Shown: positions 47,299-58,560 of the stretch, in pieces | Layout: every line of letters begins with the position of its first letter | Position numbering within the stretch: position 1 is the stretch's first letter | NCBI RefSeq assembly: GCF_000001735.4 | Contig: NC_003071.7 | Location: 19,567,443 to 19,631,442, forward strand | Source of the DNA: Arabidopsis thaliana | Lineage: Eukaryota > Streptophyta > Magnoliopsida > Brassicales > Brassicaceae | DNA: 64,000 nt | Direction of reading: 5' to 3' | Notes under the pieces: generated by a model | Told to the model about the DNA's origin: nothing | The model's input: the letters and a program-made list of their open reading frames with translations, nothing else | The model's database searches: none | Program-made: the position numbers and the translations under genes

Positions 47299-48117
47299 AT
47301 GGCAACAAAGGCAGTTCTTCTCCCGTGGCTTATCCCATCGCCGAGACACGTATCGCTGTTCCCAGTGGTTCAATTGCCGGCGTTGGAGACCGCCGGGTGG
47401 TGTGTAAGAAAGAGGAGGGCAGAAGACGTAGCAGTCTCCGTCGCCTTCAATCCTTCTGGCAATTTCGACATCTCTGCCTTCGAGAATGACCAAGGTTCGT
47501 ACTTGCTCAATTGATTCAGAATGATAAATAAAAAAAGGCTGCTACTAATTAATTATGTGAAAGGCGTAGCAGATTCAGATAAAGTGGAACCTCCGATGCC
47601 TCCAACGACCGGCCGGTACGAAGTAGTGATCGACAACGACTCAATTGGGCGGCTTGACCTATCCCCGTTTCAGAGAGCCATCGGCATAACCTCGCCTGAT
47701 GATTTTGGTGTAGCTGAACCAAAACGGTATTTGGATCGAACCATCGGATTCACCATCAATTACAAGAGAGAAGACCCCGGGGATCCGCGGGAGCTGTCAG
47801 AGTACCCGGACGTAAGACTATGGTTCGTGAGGCTCGACGCGATGTACCCTTGGCTGCCTCTGCTGCTGGACTGGCGAGCTGGAGAACTTGCTCGATACGC
47901 AGCCATGTTAGTGCCGCACCAGATGAGCTTGAGAATGGGTGTCGTTTTCAATCCGGAGGCGTTGGAGCTTTTCGTAATGAACAAAGTGTTTGTGGTTTAT
48001 CCGTGGCTGAAACGGCACGGCGTCCCAAAGCCCAGGTTGAAGACGAGCGACATGGCCAGGATGCTCGGATTCGGTATCGGCGATGAGCTCTTCGACTTGA
48101 TCGATCACAATGAATGA
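47299..48117 (+). CDS. CRR6: CRR6, chloroplast NDH assembly factor
   Basis: Two exons, 47299-47494 and 47573-48117, encode 246 aa. CRR6 is a stromal factor needed to assemble the NdhI-containing subcomplex A of the chloroplast NAD(P)H dehydrogenase-like complex, which runs cyclic electron flow. Residues 1-45 are a transit peptide-like stretch (Ala/Val/Pro/Arg-rich, no early acids). The conserved body follows: [56 protein letters not shown] and [18 protein letters not shown]. The family is found only in cyanobacteria and plants. The 78-nt intron has a GGTTCGT donor; an alternative acceptor 9 nt upstream (exon start 47564) would add three residues (Gly-Val-Ala). I prefer 47573 because [10 protein letters not shown] follows directly. 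Confidence 0.9.
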
Positions 48118-48560
48118 AAAACGATGTGTTCTATCTTCAAATTACATACGTGGGCCTAATTGTGGGCTTACAATGAAAAAGGCCTGGGGATGGTAATTAA
48201 GAGGATTTTTTTGGGTATTTGATACACACGTGGCGAATATTCATTGGATAAGTTGTATTAATAGCCGTAAAATCTGGGAAAATAAATTCAAAATCTCGAA
48301 TATCTGAAGAGAAGAGAGAGCCCATTCAAAATTTGAAAAACAAATCAACAATTGGTTTATTCGTATCTTTCTCATTTCTCTCTAGTCTATATCGCTCTCA
48401 GAATACAATTGGAAAAAAGAACAAGGTATTTAGGAATCTCTCATTCTTGAGTAGCTAAGCATTGAGGTCTCCTTTGCGTTTATAGATTATTTTTTTTGGT
48501 TGAAATTGTTTGGTTCTGTTGGGATATGTTGTTGTGTTAGGGAAGAGAACACAAAAAGAA
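48118..48560. other. Intergenic region CRR6/NET3C
   Basis: 443 bp. GGGCCTA and GGGCTTA elements at about 48150-48170 are near the CRR6 3' end; a CACACGTGGC box (ACGT core) at 48225-48234 may be a promoter element of NET3C. The last 200 bp is the likely NET3C leader. Confidence 0.45.
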
Positions 48561-49319
48561 ATGGTTAGAGAAGAGGAGAAATCGAGATGGTGGTGGTTCG
48601 AGAGCCACAAGAGCTCCAAACATTCTCAATGGCTTCAATCAACACTCGCTGGTTGGTTCTTTTTCTCACTCAGTTCTTCTCTATGTTTTGTGGTTTTTGC
48701 CAACTTTTTGGTGTGAAACGTTTGTGGTGCAGAGATTGATGCAAAGACAAAGGCAATGTTGAAGTTGTTAGACGGAAACGCAGACTCTTTCGCTCAGCGT
48801 GCTGAGACTTACTACAAGAAACGTCCTGAGCTTATCAGCTTTGTCGAAGACTTTTATCGAGCTCACCGTTCCTTAGCCGTGAACTTCGACCACCTCAAGT
48901 CTTCCGACCACTATGGATCTCGCTCCGCTAAGGTTCCCCAACAATCCATGGAGTCCGTTTGTGACAGCAATTCTCACTTTGAAGATGCCGATTCTGAGAT
49001 TGAAGACCCCCTTCAAGATGATGCCTCCGCAGCTGATTGCAAAGAAGATGAGACTTGGCAATTGGAACAAGAAAGGTTGAAGCTGATCGAAGAGACTGAT
49101 GCTCTGAGGAAACAGCTCTTAGACAAGGACGAAGAGAAGAGAGAGGTCATCAGACAGCTTTCTCTAACCCTTGAGACCCTCAAAGACGAGAACTTGAGCC
49201 TCAAGAGACGCCTTGCCCACCATTCTCTCAAGCAACGCACCGTTTTGGAGTTCAAGCCACTAAACAAGTTCTTTGGGAAGCTGTTTTACATTATGTGCGA
49301 TGGCAACAAGGTCCTTTAG
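48561..49319 (+). CDS. NET3C: NET3C, actin-binding NAB-domain protein
   Basis: Two exons, 48561-48651 and 48733-49319, encode 225 aa. The NAB (NET actin-binding) domain fills about residues 7-85: [54 protein letters not shown] and [16 protein letters not shown] coiled coil follows (about 110-190; [20 protein letters not shown]). NET3C is reported at ER-plasma membrane contact sites, where it works with VAP27 and microtubules. The short intron splits the NAB domain after STLA. The stop is 457 bp from that of the convergent AGP26 gene. Older annotations call such genes KIP1-like. Confidence 0.93.
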
Positions 49320-49776
49320 GTTGGCTCATCTACCTCATGAGCTTAGCTTCGATATTTTCTGTGGTTCATTTCACTGTTTATCAAGATATATCCTGTCCTT
49401 TCCGTGCTGTATTATAACCGGTAATTATCCTACTTAATAATGCATGCTGTTCTGATTTGTTCAATCACAAGAACCCAGTTTCAGACAAGGACATGTGATG
49501 AGTGATACATAATTGGATGATCAATCAATTTTGACTTTGAGGCACAAAAAACACACACTATCACTGCTACCAAGTACAACAACTGCGCACTAGCCCAAAC
49601 TGCAGAGTGCTTTATGAGCAAATCTCACACGAACGAACACTAGAAGAAGCTATATTAATATTACATGAAAAAAATTCAGAAGAAGCAGAGAGTAAGAAAG
49701 AATACATTTGTGAATATTTGGTTTCTGCTGATGATATTGTGTAGAGTGCTGCTTACTCGCTGTTTCTATATGATTA
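49320..49776. other. Convergent 3' flanks, NET3C/AGP26
   Basis: 457 bp between convergent stops, holding both 3' UTRs. Nothing else recognised. Confidence 0.5.
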
Positions 49777-50187
49777 CTAGAAGAAACTGCAGAAAGCTAG
49801 TAGCAACATGAGTAGGACAAGAAGCAGAGATGAGAGTTGTGATGAGACCAAACAAACAGAGGAAGAAGCTGGAAGAGGAGATCCAACTGGAGAAACTTCG
49901 AGCAGAGGATCAGGAGTGACAGCATCTGGGTTTGGTGGACTAAGGCTTGAGGGGATTGTCGGCATGATAGACGATTCCGACGGGGAAGGAGACATTTCGC
50001 TTGAACCTGGAGTAGGGAACAGGGGAGAGGTATCTGGAGACATGGCCGGGGTAGAAGCTGAGAAACTCGATGGAGCTTCAGGCAAGAACGAAGGTGCAGC
50101 TGATATGGTGGACAGCTGAAACTCAGATGTTGAAGTGTGTAAACAGAGTGAGAGAACGGTGAAGGCAGTGAACAGAGAGACGGACAT
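49777..50187 (-). CDS. AGP26: Classical arabinogalactan protein 26
   Basis: An intronless gene of 136 aa. It has the classical AGP plan: a signal peptide (residues 1-21, MSVSLFTAFTVLSLCLHTSTS), a Pro/Ser/Ala/Thr-rich middle with dispersed AP, SP and TP dipeptides that become hydroxyproline-linked arabinogalactan sites, and a C-terminal hydrophobic tail (LLLVLLMLLLAFCSFF) after small residues. The tail is a GPI-anchor signal. The mature protein would sit on the outer face of the plasma membrane. AGPs act in cell-wall signalling and growth; the specific role of AGP26 is not clear to me. The complementary strand is open over about 100 codons, an effect of the Pro/Ser codon bias. Confidence 0.9.
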   Translation of the reverse strand: MSVSLFTAFTVLSLCLHTSTSEFQLSTISAAPSFLPEAPSSFSASTPAMSPDTSPLFPTPGSSEMSPSPSESSIMPTIPSSLSPPNPDAVTPDPLLEVSPVGSPLPASSSVCLVSSQLSSLLLVLLMLLLAFCSFF

Positions 50188-50566
50188 GGTTACTGTGAAT
50201 GTCTCTCCTGCTTCTCTGAGAATGTTTCTGAGAGACCTTAAGAAACTGAAGAAGAAAAAGGTATACAGCTATAGAGGAGGTAAAAGACAAGATTGGTGGG
50301 TTTGGTTGTGGACCTCTGGCTTAGGGCAGAGCACATGAAATATGGATTTGTCGGGTTTTGATTTGTGTCGGAGTGTTTGTATGTTTTGATTTTGTGAATA
50401 AAAAGTTATTAAAAAAGCAAAGTAGAGTCCCGTGAAGCTCTTCCCTCAAATATAGAAATGAGTGCCAGCTTTTAACTTGCTATGCTTTTTCCTGATCTGC
50501 AACAATCTTAGGTTTATTGTCAGTTGATGAAGACAATAGAATTGGTAAAAAGGAAGCACCGATTCA

Positions 50567-50609
<43 letters not shown>

Positions 50610-50929
50610 CAGTCACAGAAGACATTGCTGCATTTCATTTTCTCATAGAAAATCAGACACTGAATAATTTGTTGACTTTTGTCGAGATTCTGGCAATGCT
50701 TTTAGCAGTATACATTCATCTGAACACAATGGCCGAGCATTCTCATGGCCAACTTTCTATTAAACTCAATCCATAGAGGTTTGAATAAAGAAGAAAGAAT
50801 TCACTAAACTTTGAGTTTGAGCAGCACAAGACCTTATGAATGAGGATGAAGCTGAAAGCTTTCCCATATGTTCGGGGAAGCTGTATGAGCTTTCAGTGGT
50901 TTCCATCTGCGGACGCCTTTTCGAATATT
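50188..50929. other. Intergenic region AGP26/DEG2
   Basis: About 740 bp with the AGP26 promoter and the DEG2 3' UTR, both genes being on the minus strand. A (TA)n repeat occupies 50571-50608. A short open frame at 50836 on plus is antisense to the DEG2 3' end and has no support. Confidence 0.5.
50571..50608. repeat. (TA)n microsatellite
   Basis: About 19 perfect TA units between the AGP26 promoter and the DEG2 3' end. Likely length-polymorphic. Confidence 0.9.
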
Positions 50930-53900
50930 TTATGCCCACACCAGTCCATCAAAGCCGATTTCCAGATTTGACACAGGGCTGTCTCCAATACCTTGGTCAA
51001 GCGCTTGGGTGTCATCTATTGGATCAACATATGGCTCGAGCAGATCAGCGGATCTTTCCGAGGGAATTCCATAATCTTTGAGGATGCACAAGGAAGCAGA
51101 ATTTGAAGCTTCCCTCTCCAACACAGCAACATAGTTGTCTTCGAACTCAAAAACTAGATACTTATCTTTGCACATATCAATGAGATGTGCCAAGTGATGG
51201 ATGTTTCTTATTGGAATTCCATTGAACTTCAGGACCTGCTGGTTATTCATGTCCTCATAGCCGATGTTTACTTCATTTGCCAATACCTATAGATATGCTC
51301 GTCGAGTGAGTTAGTTATTAAATTATTGTTGCACTCACCAAAATGCACATTGAATTAAGAACTCATTATCCTCCGAGGGATTACCTGTGATAGGATGACG
51401 ATTTGTTCTCCTCTGAACCTTGCCACAGAGTAGCGTGCCTTTGTTAACAATTTCAACTGCAAATCGGAAGGAAAAACTAAACTGTTATAGTGGATTCACA
51501 AATTAAACTAAGAGACAGTTTAGTAGAGTGAGCTTACGCCTATGGTATCCTCACACTCCTCCCTGGTTATACATTTAAAAAAAGGAGGAAACAGTTAGGC
51601 ATTTGGGAAATAATGAAGAAGGTTTCGGTTTACTTTTGCATCTTAGCAAGCCGAGAAGAACATACTCTATCAGGGGTTCTGAGAGCGGAGTAAACACCAA
51701 ACCAGCAACTATAATGTATGATGGCTGACCTCCATCAATATGGTACGGTACCTATTTAAAAGCAACAAAGTATTGGTAATTAGCTTACAAGGCATGATGC
51801 GCAAAAGGCTTAAAATGGTACATGCAGAGAGTTGTACCAGGTGCACTCGTGGCCTTAGAACTACTTGAACTTTCTTATGTTCTCCTGCTCTAATGATACC
51901 AATCTCAGCGATATCACCTGCAAATCTACTCAGTGAAATAAAAGCCAAGTATGAGAATAGGCAGAGGAAGTTAATACATCTGTGGACTAGAAGAGGTATT
52001 TACTTTTGACTGATGAGATAACGGAATGCAATGCGTTCACTAGATCGGAAGGGTACAGTTCCTTCACATCCCACATGTAGATCATCAAAACTTACAATCA
52101 CATCTCCCTGATTTAACAATCAGTACTCGTCAGGTATACCAGAAATCAAGGACGTGAAGATTTTGCATTGTAGAAGTTTGGTAGAGCAACAATCCTATGA
52201 TCCACACTCTTTACCTCTTTCAGGACTTTACTTGCATCAGATGTAGGTTCAACTCTTCGCACCAGAACCCCCTACAAATTATATCACTTGAGTATACTCA
52301 AACTGCTAACAAGGAAGACTCAATATCCTCCACCGCTATGTTGGTAAAATCTTAATCCGACAAGAGACAGACGAACTAACAAAGCAAACCTACCTCATTT
52401 GTAGGAACTTTGAGGCACTCCCGCAGAGCTGGATTTTCTAATTTCTGCAGCAATACTCCAAGGCAAGGGTAACCTGCAAGAGAAATATCTTTTAAGTATT
52501 AACAAAAGAAAGGCTCAACTAGAAGAGAAAGTCAGAATGGTCTTGCATTGGAACATATGAACGTCAAGAGAAAACTATTACCAGTGTACTTTCCGTTCCT
52601 CTCATAATCAGTCAAAAAGTGAGAAACAACGGTTGTTGGAATCACATATCCAATATTTTCAGTTTCTTCGGATCTGTAAACCTAGAGGAAGTCTCTTGTG
52701 AGACATACGTTTGGAATGAGAATTAGAAAAAGGTATTATATTCCTGAAAATCCCAAAGCAAATACCTGGAATGCTACTCCAATACATTCCCCCTGGTCGT
52801 TGAATGCAGGGCCACCACTATTCCCTACAATCTAACAAGTATAAGAAGTGGTATCACAATAATACTAATGAAGGTTCTCAGAAGCAATTTTAAAGAAAAG
52901 TACGCTACAGAAAAGAACAAGTCATATGCAAGTTTTAGAATAAAGGGCAAGATACTTGGATCAAATGGGAAATAGTTTATAAGAAAGGATCCACTGACCT
53001 GGATTTATAGCAGCGTCGATTTGAATTCCAAGCAAGTCGGATGATCCATGAGCGTAAGATGTTACCTGCATTCCCAAACGAGAAAAAGTTCTTAAAATCA
53101 AGACAACAATATCAGCATAAAAGCAAAGCCAAAGATATCGGGAAACCTCTATACGTGATACAACCCCTTTTGTAACAGAGATTGTATCTCCTCCAAGAGG
53201 ATATCCCACGACAGTAACTGAATCCTGCATATCAAAGCCAACATGGCAACTCTATAAAGAAGAGCTATATTCAGATAGATAATTAGAAATAAAGAAACAG
53301 AGAAGAACATCTTAAGCCTTTTACTTATTAATGCAGGAAAGAAAAAAGATCTGTTTTTTTGTTTTTGGTATTGTTCATGCTTCGCTTAGACCGTCAAATG
53401 TGTTCTTTAAATATTTGAAGAGGACTGAACTTGAAAAAAAAACTGAAAAGACTAAGAAATACATCATTATCTGATGAGATGATGGAACCTGAAGGCGGGG
53501 TAAATGGCCCAGCCGTAGTGGTTCAGCTCCTTTCCAGAAATCCTCGCTTTCTACGGAAAGCAAAGCAATGTCACAGTCCACACCCCTAACTAAAACCTGT
53601 GCAGGATAAATGAGAGGGAAGTTATCTTCAATTGTATAGCGACAGGTACATGTTTAATTGAACTTAAGAGAGAAATAAACAAATTCTATTGTAGGAACTA
53701 TAATGAGCATATTGATGAATACATGCACATATTTGCTACTAATTGAAAGCAGAAGTAATAATCACAGGTGAAAAACAAACCTTAGCCACATACTTTCGAT
53801 CATCTCCCCTTCTCTTAACTTTAACCTGATGAAGAGATATGTGATCAAAAGTTAACAAAATGAGAAGAGAAAAACAGATAATAAGAAAATGAAGTCCGAG

Positions 53901-54722
53901 AAGGAAAGTAAACCTGTGTATCGTGTTCGACACAATGGGCATTGGTCAAGAGCTTGCCATCTCCAATCATAAAAGCACTGCAGTTGAAGAAGATGTGATG
54001 GAGTCATGAAACAACCTAAAAGCGAGAAAAAGTGGAACATGTGATTAAAAAAAAAAAAGCTTGCCTTCCAGTACTAGTAAATTGCCTTTGCTTCTGCCAT
54101 GGGAGGGAGTAATCAGGAGCAGTATGAGTGCAATAAACCTGGAAAGAAGCACGGGTGGGTTCAAAAGCAAGCAGAGTGAATTTTAAGGAAGAAAGCGAAT
54201 TTGATTTCGAAACCTTGACAACAGCGTTGAGAAAGGATGCATCGTGAATCTTGGCAGGATCAGTCTGCACAAGGAAATGGCATTAGACCACAGGAAATAC
54301 AAATGCCCGACTAGGAGAAGGAAGCAAACCTGTTGGTCTCGACTAAAATCAGAAAGAGACTCTTTTTTCTCCTTTTTGGGTGACCCAAAAGCCTTGAAAG
54401 CCATTTTTTGAGGAGGATTGGAACTTTCATCTCGAACTCTACCTGGGTAATTCTTCTGCAACGAATAATTCCAACCATGTAAGAAGAAGAAAAAACGAAG
54501 GGGGAATTGATTGAAGAGTTTATGAGGTGGGGAATGTACCTCTGGGTTTAATATAGGAGATGGTGAATCAGACCTCGACGATTTCCTCTTAATATTGGAG
54601 GAAGCTCGGGGAGTCAACGACGATGCGGACACGAAACACCACGGTGAGGAGATGGACGAAGATTGAATTTTAACGGAGGCATTGAGGACGGAGAAGCAGC
54701 AGTTTGCTACGGAGGCGGCCAT
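50930..54722 (-). CDS. DEG2: DEG2 (DegP2) chloroplast serine protease
   Basis: Nineteen exons encode 607 aa: 54540-54722, 54330-54455, 54214-54264, 54065-54138, 53914-53977, 53781-53825, 53489-53596, 53147-53224, 52999-53065, 52766-52824, 52582-52681, 52394-52473, 52215-52271, 52004-52107, 51838-51925, 51666-51751, 51538-51562, 51385-51456 and 50930-51286. The trypsin-like triad is His159 (TNAHC), Asp190 (DCDIALL) and Ser268 (GNSGGP). Two PDZ domains follow in the C-terminal half. The N-terminus (about 1-70) is a Ser-rich transit peptide. DEG2 is an ATP-independent protease and chaperone on the stromal side of thylakoids; it cuts photodamaged D1 in vitro. Intron 4 uses a GC donor, and exon 17 is only 25 nt. 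Upstream (54890-54930) are GGGCCC/TGGGCC elements. Confidence 0.95.
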
Positions 54723-56837
54723 ATCGGCCGGCGAGAGAGACACACTAACTACAGAGAGAAGTGAGAAGAAAGAGAGAAAAAGAGAATCCTTTTTTTGATT
54801 TTCTTATCCACTCTCGCTTCTTTGGCGCCTCCATCTTCACTTGACCCTGCTTCTTCCCCATATTTTCATAATTACCACTGGGTCCTAATGGGCCCCCTTT
54901 TAACATTAATGGGCCTATTTTGTTTTTATTCTATGGAGCTGCCCATTTCACAACCATTGGGGCCACCAGATGAGGTACACCAATATCTCTATTACTTTCA
55001 AATATTTTTAGACAAGGTTGAATATACATTTTAGAAATCTTTTTCACGTATAAACAAATTAGGTATGATAACTGATAAGTAATCCTTTTTGTATCTGCAC
55101 TTATGATCGTTCTCGTTCCAAAAACCTTAATGATTACTTATATCTCTCTCTCTTTGTGTTTCTTTGGATAAATGATTATATCCCGTTATTTAATTCTTTT
55201 AATCAAAGCATGATTTAATGTAAAATTATACTACTGTATGACTACTTTTCTTAAAAATATAACCTAGGCAACTTGTTCATGTGGGTCTACTCGTTAGGTG
55301 CTTCATTTTGAATGATCATGTTTAATTGCGTAACGAGATAAGTAAACTGGTTAATTGCTTGTGTGACAAAAGATACATATCAAATTTAATTAATCATTAA
55401 CTTTGATTAAAGAAGTAGGCGGCATCCCCAAAGTCAACAAATAAAATCAAAGGTTTCTGGTTTAATCCACGCGTTGCCCCATCCATATTCCCTTTATTTC
55501 TAAACGAAAGCGACCGCCATTTCCGTATTTTGTCTCCCTAGCACCAAAATTACATGACCATTTATTTACTTACGTGGTTCTTTTTTTCTTTGCAGCAGAA
55601 TTATATAAATATGCAACACTGGTTAGTCTAACGCTATAGATATGGATGATATTTTAGATATCTATATATACATTTTTGCAGCCATTTTGTAAAATAAATC
55701 CTAGAGTTAGAATTTATTTACAGTGGCTGCCACTGACATTTAATAATTGTTTTTGATAATTAAAAAGAAAATCTTTGAATTAAATATTTGACAATCTTCC
55801 CAAAATCTCTCCACATTAATTACACGATTAGTTACTAAAATAAAACTTCCCAAAATATTTAATCTTATTTAATTACTACAAAATTATCATTTTTGATATT
55901 GTTTTTCTACATGACTATAATAATTCGATTATAATCATCAAACCGCAGAGATATTTGATAGCATTTAATTATTACAAAATTAAAAAATATTTAGACAATG
56001 ATTCATAAACATATCATAAATAAAATCAGTGAGTTTTTTTTACAGGACGGATTGACGGGACGAGTTTGACAGGACGTTACTTAATAACAATCGTAAACTA
56101 TAAAATAAAAATATTTTATAGATAAATATAATTTGCAAACTTTTATATATAGTAACTTTAAAAAATAAATTGTCTTCGCGGTATACCGCGGGTTAAAATC
56201 TAGTAAGACCTAATAGAGTACCAAGGCTAGAACAATTAATACGAGTATCGCGTATGAAAAAGAATATACATGTATTCTGATAACTATATAAAGTAGTAGA
56301 TGAAATGATTTTGATTCATGAATCTCTATGTTGAGTGAGAAAATGAATAGCCTGAGACAACACAAGTGTAATAGCTTTCACGCTTGGACTTGTGTCTGAA
56401 TTTTGGAACTGATGATGTTTGCTGCTCTTTCTAGAAGACCTGTTGAAAAAAGCATAAATACGCTCTGTTTTCAAATTTGGCAATTGATATTTGTTTTTGT
56501 ACGTGTCTATTTAATTTTTGGTAAAGAACGCACGTTGTTTATACTTACACACCGCCCTTCTAGAAGAACAGGCTCTCACGTCATTTGCATACAACTTCCA
56601 TCTTCTGGAACCAATGGATCCCTGTTACAAAAGTTGCTCTTAAAACATAAACAAAAACAAAAGAAAAGAAAACATTTTTATATTTGTCGTCAATAATAAT
56701 GGCCACTTTCTGCTTACATGTATATGAATGTATATATTACTATAATACGTAGCTGCTCGTGTTTCTTGTCTAAGTTCTCTGTTATAGTTAGGAGACAAAT
56801 AAAGAGAATTAGAGAACAGAAGACCAGAAAAATAAAG
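54723..56837. other. Intergenic region DEG2/small acidic protein gene
   Basis: About 2.1 kb. The DEG2 promoter with TGGGCC elements is at its left end (to about 54970). The middle is very AT-rich. A Helitron 3' end is listed separately at 56041-56202. An open frame at 56403-56696 has no family character. Confidence 0.5.
56041..56202 (+). mobile_element. Helitron (ATREP-type) 3' end fragment
   Basis: The right end has the Helitron 3' signature: a 14-bp perfect palindrome CGCGGTATACCGCG (56176-56189), a nine-base gap, then CTAG (56199-56202) followed by T, fitting insertion between A and T. About 135 bp of AT-rich sequence with ACAGGACG repeats lies before it. No 5' TC end (TCTCTACTA-like) was found nearby, so the left boundary is a guess and the element is probably truncated, non-autonomous and old. 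Only the end structure is diagnostic. Confidence 0.65.
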
Positions 56838-57224
56838 ATGAACACAACCAACAACGTGTTTGATGTGTCACCGTTCTTGCTTTTAGAAGCATCTGCAGAT
56901 TCCGAAGCTGGCCACGACAGCGTTGACGATGATAAATGCGTTAAGGATTACGATCTTGGTCATGAGTCTTCTAGTGCCAGTTCTTGCGAGACGTCTTGCG
57001 TGAGTCAGAGAACGAGTTTGTTAGGTTTTGACCTGCAGGACGATACGGTGAATCATGAAGAAAGAGACGCCGGAGATGAAGAAGACGAAGACGGAGAAGG
57101 AGAAGTGAATAGCTACATAAGATGTGGGAGAAGCCAACGTGAAAATCTGGCTGTGGATTCTGCTGCGGTGGTGAGTGAGATGGATCAAAATCGAATGTTC
57201 TGGGAAGCTTGTCTCGCATCTTGA
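56838..57224 (+). CDS. Small acidic protein, FWEACLAS C-terminus
   Basis: An intronless gene of 128 aa. The sequence is hydrophilic and acidic: an N-terminal NVFDVSPFLLLEASADSE, a Ser/Cys patch (SSSASSCETSCVSQ), an Asp/Glu-rich run (GDEEDEDGEGEV) and the end MDQNRMFWEACLAS. The same FWEACLAS end occurs in other small plant proteins, including the one I recall at the paralogous locus on Arabidopsis chromosome 3. TAIR labels such genes myelin transcription factor-like, which says little. No signal peptide, membrane segment or known domain is visible. The conserved C-terminus may be an interaction motif; function is unknown. The chosen ATG lies after a GA-rich leader and is the first in frame with this end. 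Confidence 0.75.
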   Translation: MNTTNNVFDVSPFLLLEASADSEAGHDSVDDDKCVKDYDLGHESSSASSCETSCVSQRTSLLGFDLQDDTVNHEERDAGDEEDEDGEGEVNSYIRCGRSQRENLAVDSAAVVSEMDQNRMFWEACLAS

Positions 57225-58188
57225 TCTGTCTTTATTAATTAATGTCATCTCATCATCAACAGAGAAAACAAAATAGTATATATCTAGCTTAGCGTAGTGT
57301 TCTTGTCTGTGTTTCCCCTTTGGCTTTTAATGCACAACTAATCGATATGATATCTACCCATTAACCTTAATTAGTCCCCTTTAGCGTAGTGTAAATTTGT
57401 TTTGATTCGTCAAGAGAAAAAAAGTGGTCTAAGGGACTGACTAGTTGGAGAAGAATCCGTATAAAATCTGTTAAAAGGAGAAACAATATACTATACTAGT
57501 CTTTTCTCGTAGAGGAGGATGTTATACTAACATTACTAATTTATGCTCACCCAGTTTAAATAAAATAAAATCAATACTTTTTTGGTTTGTACTAATTAAC
57601 ATATATATATATATATATTCCCAAAATTAAAGATTCCATGGCTAACAGACCTAAAGAAGAAGAAGAACAAACACAATAAGAGATTGGTGTAGTTTTACTT
57701 TTACTATATTCATCTTTGTCTTTATTGACCAATAAAGTAATTTCTCCCCTTTATCTATTTGATAGTGGTATACTTTAAGTTGCTTTTTAATTGCTGGTGT
57801 ACAATTATATTGGACTCACCAACAAGAATCTGTGTGCAGTCAGTGTGCTTGTTACTATTGTTTTATCTCATTAATTGATGATCACTTTTTCACCTTCATA
57901 CATGAGAGCTGAATTCATCACTTTGTTAGTTATATAAGTTGGGCTATTCTATTATTAACAGTTTGATTTTTGACAGTAAATTTGTCTGCCAGAATAACTT
58001 ATACACATTACCACCCAAAAAAAAAAAAAAGAAGAACCATTTTTGGACATTACGTGGTTTTGGGTTTGTCTAGCGACCTTTTATGGGCCAATGATATGAG
58101 GCCCAGTAAGGAAACAAAGAACGGCCCATTATAATGTAAACATATTTAGTACAAGGAAAAGGGGTAAAAAAGGAACAAGGGGAAAGAA
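57225..58188. other. Intergenic region small acidic gene/TRAPPC13
   Basis: About 960 bp. It contains the 3' UTR of the small acidic gene, a TA run at 57601-57618, a poly-A run at 58017-58030 and, at 58084-58130, TGGGCC, GGCCCA and GGCCCATT elements that are probably the TRAPPC13 promoter. No other gene seen. Confidence 0.5.
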
Positions 58189-58517
58189 ATGAGCGCGACG
58201 CAGACGCAGACGCATGGACCGCACTCGCTGGCCTTCAGGGTGATGCGACTCTGCAAACCGTCTTTCCACGTCGATCCTCCCCTCCGCATTGACCCTTTCG
58301 ATCTTCTCGCCGGCGAGGATTTCTCCGACGATCCCTCTTCCGCCTCCTTGTTCCGCCGCCACGTATCTTCTGCCGACGCTGTCGACTCCGATCTCAGCTA
58401 CCGAAATAGATTCCTCCTCAACCATCCTACCGATCCAATCGGTCTCTCTGGTCTTCTGCTTCTTCCTCAGTCCTTCGGGTTCTCTCTCTCTCTCTTTCGT
58501 TTCTCCTGCAGATTTTT

Positions 58518-58560
<43 letters not shown>

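Noticed and set aside
49808-50119. Plus-strand frame opposite AGP26
   Set aside because: It is the complement of Pro/Ser/Thr codons in AGP26, giving a Gly/Glu-rich antisense frame. The AGP frame has a signal peptide and a GPI signal.
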